From Anoplopoma fimbria (lineage: Eukaryota > Chordata > Actinopteri > Perciformes > Anoplopomatidae), in NCBI RefSeq assembly GCF_027596085.1, contig NC_072467.1, forward strand, positions 28,281,082 through 28,345,081: 64,000 nucleotides of DNA, written 5' to 3'. Shown here piece by piece: positions 58,129 through 64,000 of this stretch. Position numbers and translations under genes: made by a program. The notes under the pieces are model-generated. The model saw nothing but the letters and a program-made list of their open reading frames with translations. It was not told where the DNA came from and did not search any database. Position 1 is the stretch's first letter, and each line of letters begins with the position of its first letter.

Positions 58129-60908
58129 TGAACCCATCAGAGGTGTCACGTCTTCCATTCAGATGCATCAGGACTTTGGTTTCTAGTTGCAGTCTAGATG
58201 CTCACTGGACATTTAGTTTGTTTAATGAGCGCTGGTTTATTTACAAATGAATTAAGTAATTCATTTCATTCATAGTCAGACAGCAGAATGGATTAGTTTC
58301 TACTCTCAGACATCAGAATGGACAACGAAGGTGATGCTTTTCTTTTGGCCTCAATAACAGACCTCATGTAGAGGAGATACGATGTGGAGGAAACAAGCAG
58401 AGACACGACTGAATGAATCCAACAGAGCCAAAGAACGGGTTTAGAAACAGTAGTGACGCATACTTTATCTCATATACATTGCAAGAAAAATGATATTAAC
58501 TATGAATGACAAAAAGAAAACACTGCATAGACTGATCTTTCCTCCGGGACACAGCTGTTTGTTCCCCGTGTGGAACCAGAAGTTAACGTTGATTTATTTA
58601 TCATGGAACAAGTTATTTTACCCCAAACAACTATCTTTTCTTAAACATAACTAAATAGTTTTGATGCCTAAACTTAACTGAGTTTCCTGTAACTTTTCAA
58701 ACTCTTGTATGAGGACACGTTGCAGCGCTCGGAACAGAAACGAGCCGGAGGAGCACATGCAACAATTATACAAGATGAAAAGGCCCTGAAGCTCTGGTGA
58801 GGTGATTCTATGAGAAGATACTGAAGATACATATCACACGGTACGACCAGGAGAGGACGAGAGCACTGAGTGTTAATCAGTGGTCTGATTAAAGCTCAGT
58901 GATCAGTGAGAGTTTAACGATCCGATGGACTCATTTCAAATAAATCGTCTGGCAGACTCATCTGATCTCTGCTCGGAGCTCCAGTTTAAAAAGCCTGCAG
59001 GCCGCTGAGGTTTTGGCAGGAGAACAGAGAGACACATCAGTTTGAAATAAAAATATAAAGTATGAATAACTTCTCCTGCACCAGAAAAGAGCAGAGCTGA
59101 AATACTTCTAACAGCCTTTTCTCTGTGTTCTCTGATCGACCTGTTGTCCTGCTGTCTCCGTCCTGGATGAATGAGAAATCAATGAAGTGTCGGAGCGGTT
59201 CTCCCTCCAGAGGCTCAGCTCTGATGGTCCTAATGAAGACAGGATTGTAGATCCTCACAGCAGAGCGGCACTGTGATGAAACAGGAGACTTCTGAATAAC
59301 AGAAGGAGAACAGAAGTGAGTGAGAGAGGATGTGACCTCTGATGGTCACACTTATTTAGAAATGAATAGAAAGCACTCCTGCACATCAGAGGAACCTGAA
59401 TACAACAGAAGTGCAGCAGCAGACACTTCAATGTCGTTCACATTTTCACTAAATTGAAGAAACTTAAGTGGCAGCACGGTCCGCTGGTGGACGGCTGGTT
59501 TTCCTTCCAGCCCGAATCATAGCAGGTCATTAAATAGTCACGAAATGTTATCCTTTTTATATAAAAAAGAATATTGGAGTATAAAGATTGTCAGTAAAAC
59601 TTGATTTCACACTGTGATGGTTAACGTTAACGGTTTGACAACTGGCCGTCACACCACTAGTATTTATGCATTTTTTATTCTAGAAACAATAGTAAAATAT
59701 TCTTACTTTCAGTACTTAACGAGTGCTGTGCATCAGAAGATAACCAGCCGACAGTGATCTCTGCATCCGTCTGAAGATTGAACTTTCTCCTTCAACGTTT
59801 TGATGAAGGAGAAGGTCAAACGGAGATCAACATCAATGTAGAAACAGGTTCTTTTTATTCTCGTATAAATAAATATTGTTTACTCATCAGGAGCAAACTG
59901 AGCAGGTAAATGAGCAGACGGTCGTTGTCATGGAAACGTGGTGTGTGAGAAGCATCTCAGCACATCGTACATCTACAGGTGCACACGTGTTTAACTTCCA
60001 TACTTGTGAGGACACTCACTGACACATGAACTACTGCAAACATGAAGATTGAATGCTTTTCTTTAATTAGTTTCTTTATTGATTGATCTGTGGCTTATTC
60101 AAATAAACAATTCATTATTTTGTTCATGAAATGTCAGAAAGCAGGAAAAAAATATATCCACAGCTTCCTATCATTTAACAGACAAAGTGATGAGTCCATC
60201 AATCCTGAAAACAGTCTGCATTATGAAGAGAGAGCTGAGTTCTTTGTGAACTTCGTCCGGTCAGAGCGGAGCTTCGCTGCATCACCTCCAGCTTCTGCTG
60301 AGTCATCACATCAGCCGTTTTCACAGCGGCCCTGTTGGACGGCCGTGGTTCATTCAGTCATTCCTCAGTGTGAACCAAAGACTTCTGACTTCTTAAAGGT
60401 GCCTTTGCTCAACAAACGTCTCCTCCTGAATTTTTCAAACCAGAGACAAAAAGTTCTCCGGGTGTTTTGACGGATTTATGTTCTTTATTTGACTTTTATC
60501 TTTATGTTATTTACTTTTTTTTTATATAATTCTTGCTGATTTGAACACGTTTTATTACACAGGCGGAACTGATGACACTAATTGTTATTGTAAAGCATCA
60601 GTCCTGATCACAGCTGTGTTTGAGGAGTCAGAGCGTCCACTGATAAACAAAGTTATTCAGCTACTCTTTCTCTTTCTGTTCCGGATGTTATTCCTGGCTG
60701 TTGAACAAGTCTCAACCCTGAAACATCTGTTTGTAGATGGACTCCTACAGTTTGCAGCTCAGACTGCTCCAAACAGATTTGTTTAACTTTCAGAGTAAAG
60801 AACTGCAGTTTAAAAAGATCTCCATCTTTTTAAAAAAGGTACGTTGACTAAAATGTTGATCAATGAAAAAAATGTAAAAGTAATAATATTATTATATTAT
60901 AATTATTA
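58129..60908. other. No gene; further repeat scraps
   Basis: 58380-58450 ('gatgtggaggaaacaagcag', 'gagccaaagaacgggtttag') recurs at 61757-61830 in the same orientation, and R3-like phrases lie at 58620-58690. A short 'gtggcagcacggtccgctgg' resembles a SINE head remnant at 59470. The plus-strand frame at 60090-60470 (126 residues) has no recognisable domain. Confidence 0.35.
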
Positions 60909-61286
60909 TTCATTCATTTTCAGTAACCTGCTTATCCAGTTAAGGGTCGCGGGGTGCTGGAGCCGATCTCAGCTGTCAATGGGAGAAGACAGGGTTCACC
61001 TGGACAGGGTTCACCTGGACAGGTCTCCAGCCTGTCACAGGGCTGACATATAGAGACAAACAACCATTCACACTCACATCCACACCTACGGGCAATGTAG
61101 AGTCTTCAGTTAACCTAAGCTGCATGTCTTTGGACTGTGGGAGGAAGCCGGAGAACCCGGAGAGAACCCACGCTGACACGGGGAGAACACGCAAACTCCA
61201 CACAGAAGGTCATCCAGCCCGGGAATTGAACCCGGGACCCTCTTGCTGTGAGGCGACAGTGCTAACCACTACACCACCGTGCAGCC
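60909..61286 (-). mobile_element. tRNA-derived SINE, near full length
   Basis: On the minus strand it starts 'ggctgcacggtggtgtagtg'. The Pol III A box TGGTGTAGTGG is at 61266-61276 and an exact B box GGTTCAATTCC at 61222-61232. The body contains 'tggagtttgcgtgttctccc' and 'tcctcccacagtccaaagac', and the 3' end 'cctgctta' region precedes an 'aatgaatg' tail. An 18-bp 'gacagggttcacctg' type duplication lies inside it (60988-61023). I recognise the family as a common fish SINE. Both promoter boxes are intact. Confidence 0.8.
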
Positions 61287-62204
61287 CGATAATTATTATT
61301 ATTCTAGTTAATAATGTTTGCATCTGTACTGAGAGCTTTTCTTTTATTGTTGTAAATCAACCTCATGAGCTGGACTCTAATTACAGATACCTGTTTTTAT
61401 GTCGTTAACATCTTAAAGGTTCATCCGGGTCGTCTCTGAGCTTCATTACCCAGCTCTCCACTGCACCACCATGACACAGCTTACAGGAGCTGAATCCTCG
61501 GAGCGGAGCAGCGTTATAGTAAAAAGAATTCTGCCACAAGGTTTTGAAGGTATTTTCAGGAACATGGAGGCGACCGGGCCAAGCAAACAACCGATGTAGC
61601 GGATGTTTTCTAAACCACAGCTCTGTCTCAACATGGATCCCATTAGCTGTAACCTCGGGGGTGCAGAGGAGATTTCACCTCCAGTTCAAATATGTTGCTT
61701 CTGCAGCAGAGTTCAGGACGTGTAGTTTGGTTTGAGCACAGAGGGAGCGTGCTCCAACGATGTGGAGGATACAAGCAGAGACAGTCAGGACTCAATGAAT
61801 CCAACAGAGCCAAAGAACGGGTTTAGAAACAGACGGTGAAGCATGAGAGAGTTTCTACATTCAGAGGCAGCACTTTGTTAATTCGTGTTAACGGAGAAGT
61901 TCAGGTTTTCCAACGAGCTCTTTAATGGTTTCCAGCCTCGGGGTCAAGATGAATCTAAAGGGCTATTAAAGAACAGGCTGTTCTTAATCAGCGGTCGTAG
62001 CTAGACCCACGAAAAATGATGCGTTGTAGTTCTTAGATATTCCACAAAATAAATGTGTATGTTATTTATGTAATCATGGACCAGAGGAGAGGTGGATGGA
62101 TCAAACAAAACTGATCTTTCTTCTAGAAGACCACTGTTTGTTCTCCACATGAAACACAAAGCCAGAGTTCATCTATTCGTCTGGTAACTTGCGTACTTTA
62201 GAAT
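61287..62204. other. No gene; repeat scraps
   Basis: 61757-61830 repeats the phrase block of 58380-58450. Around 62040-62160 there are 'actgatctttcttctagaag' and 'ctgtttgttctccacat', which parallel 58535-58575, so a larger diverged repeat probably underlies both regions. Confidence 0.4.
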
Positions 62205-62248
62205 TTGGCCGACGCCATCTTGGTTTCTGGTCTTTGTCCACCGTGGAC
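62205..62248 (+). repeat. R1 scrap joined to a 36-bp minisatellite unit
   Basis: 'tttggccgacgccatcttgg' (R1 YY1-like segment) is followed 14 bp later by GTCCACCGTGGAC (62236-62248) and 'agacccagatcc', one unit of the array at 42664-42807. Confidence 0.5.
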
Positions 62249-62293
62249 AGACCCAGATCCGGCTTCTCTGCAGCCTTCAACCTGCAGTCAGAG

Positions 62294-62334
62294 CTCCTCC
62301 TCCTCCTCCTCCTCCTCCTCCTCCTCCTCCTCCT
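62294..62334 (+). repeat. (CTC)n microsatellite
   Basis: About 13 perfect CTC/TCC units. Frames across it give poly-Leu or poly-Ser artefacts. Confidence 0.95.
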
Positions 62335-63725
62335 GCAGCAGAGCAGTCCCTCTTCTACAGACTCCCCTGAGAGACTTCATTGTCCCTCTCTGTTATAAGT
62401 CTTCCATTGGTACTCTGTCGGCAGAAATCCAATATCAAGTTTCTGAGAGCTGAATGAGGGATGATAATAATGTGAGCATGTTTGAATAATAAAGCATTTA
62501 TCTGGTACCTCACACTTTAGTGGAAATGGTGGCGGCTCCAATGTAGCTCAGTTTTCCTCATTTGGATGAAATAATTTGAAAAAGCAGTGAGAAGATTGTC
62601 GGCATGAAGCAGAGTTTATGTTATTTTTCTTATAATGAGAAAAGTAGAAAACATAATGTTGCCTCTCATGGGTTGTTCTGTCTTTGTCTCCTTTGTTGAC
62701 CCCGTTAGCTTCCTCTGGTAGCATCATGACCAACCCTGGAGAATATCTGTGTGGAGACAGGAAGTAGCTTCAGCTGGTGATAGCTGATCTAACAGAAAAA
62801 GGTGACTTTATGTATTTATAAACAATTATCTGAATAATGCCTTTTTCTTATATCCTCAACTAACATGTATTAATCCCCTTAAAATCTACCCCCATGAATT
62901 TCTCTCTATGACCTAATGTGATTAATTTGCTTGGAAAAAATCTCTCATATTAAAAGTAATATATTTATTTCTTACAGTGATGCATCACGTCAACTGAACA
63001 CCAATCTATGATCATGTGCTCTGTGTTTACATTCTCAAAGATCTGGAGGAAGTCATTAAGCTCCTAAAGTCTTTATTCTTCTTTCACTACAAACTGTGCA
63101 AACCTGTCTTATAATGATTTATGAATAACATTGAAAATATTATGAATATCCGCCTGCAGGCTGAAATTCTCCCTGATTCTCTCCAGCGGGCTGAAATCCC
63201 CAAAACATCTACATTTATCTGTATTCAATAAATATAGACCGATTTCTAATCTTCCTTTTTCTGAGAACAATACTTGATCAAATTGTAAACAAAGAACTGG
63301 ATGAATGAACATGAATTTGGTGCTCAGGGTGAAGTTATGTCTCTATTATAGAAACAAATGCTATTTTTCTATGAGCAATCAATTATGGTGATATTTTATA
63401 AATGAATGGAACTTCATCTTCTTTGATAGATTAGATTCAGTTCACCAGGCTGATTCAGGTTTCTTTACGACTGCAGAATGGAGCATTGATGCATTTCTCT
63501 TTATGTATATAATATTTCATATTACAGGAACTGCCTCCGTTTTCTACTGCCTCCTCAAACTATCAGCAGCTACAATCATTCATACAGATTGCACCGTTTC
63601 TGGTGAAAGGGCCCTTAAAGTCTTTTGACCCTCAGTTTGGTTTCAGCTGCTGAGACACTTTAGGGGCAGTTCAGATGTTGCGCTATCATCAATTTACCCA
63701 AGATGCTTAGGGGAAGGTTGCGACT
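62335..63725. other. No gene recognised
   Basis: AT-rich, unrecognised. Confidence 0.35.
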
Positions 63726-64000
63726 ATAGACTGTATATAACAAGTGGAATTAGTCATCATGACGTCACCCATTAGTTTGTGGACTGAAGCCTTGAGTTCG
63801 GCAATTTCAGCGTCGCCATCTTGGTTTTTTTTGCAACCAGTGAACAGGAAGTGACCATATATGGACTGAGGAGGAGTGACGTAGAGACGCATATCGTCTC
63901 TGGTGTGGACCTGTCAATCAGTGTGTAGCCCCGCCCTAAAGCATCCCCTGCTTTATGGTCTGTTTGACTCTAAATGGAGCATCATTTACTAAATGAACAT
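63726..64000 (+). repeat. R1 copy, cut by the window end
   Basis: From atagactgtatataacaagt with an intact CRE (63760-63767) and a clear YY1-like 'gtcgccatcttgg' (63812-63824), through 'gaccatatatggactgagga' and 'agccccgccctaaagc', to the middle of R1. The CTCF-like end, if present, lies outside the window. Confidence 0.85.

Overview
The window looks like a repeat-dense intergenic or intronic stretch of a ray-finned fish genome, most likely a percomorph teleost. The reasons are the very long perfect (CA)n arrays, tRNA-derived SINEs with fish-type tails, L2/Rex-like LINE 3' ends, a hAT (ZBED-type) transposon, and several short dispersed repeats of the kind that fill teleost DNA. This taxonomic call is an inference; no diagnostic host gene is present. 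I found no host protein-coding exon, rRNA, tRNA or CRISPR array that I could support.

The only convincing gene is the transposase of a near-complete hAT element at 47,931-53,093. Four exons (48,270-48,467; 49,855-50,912; 51,084-51,400; 51,547-51,917) join through GT/AG introns into one uninterrupted 647-residue frame. It has a BED zinc finger, hAT catalytic D, D and E residues, the CxxH and W landmarks and a C-terminal hAT dimerisation domain. CCAAT-type promoter motifs lie upstream, a poly(A) signal lies downstream, and imperfect terminal inverted repeats bracket the unit. An antisense, 5'-truncated LINE end sits in intron 1, and a compound CA microsatellite follows the stop codon.

The rest is built largely from dispersed repeats. 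I name the main ones R1 to R5. R1 (about 23 copies or fragments, up to about 470 bp, both strands) is the dominant one. Its full copies carry a CRE (TGACGTCA) and a YY1-like motif near one end and a near-consensus CTCF core (CCACCAGGGGGCG) near the other. R2 is the 'ggtactacgaa' repeat, found next to R1 three times. R3 carries a 26-bp minisatellite and occurs as two oppositely oriented arrays. R4 is an inverted-repeat-ended element with paired inverted CCAAT boxes and, in one copy, a 21-bp tandem array. R5 is a 250-350 bp repeat present twice.

By region: 1-17 kb holds R1, R2, R4, R5 and a LINE remnant. 17-28 kb is mostly unrecognised sequence with CA/TA microsatellites. 28-36 kb has an inverted pair of R1 subfamily copies, a small foldback element, a SANT-like gene relic, an R3 array and a 126-bp CA tract. 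36-47 kb has R5, R1 fragments, a SINE head, a hairpin, a 36-bp minisatellite and a 0.53-kb unit also present at 9.4 kb. 48-53 kb is the hAT element. 53-64 kb has R3 copies, SINE tails, a near full-length SINE and a terminal R1 copy cut by the window edge. The host sequence between repeats could be intron or intergenic; nothing in it decides this.
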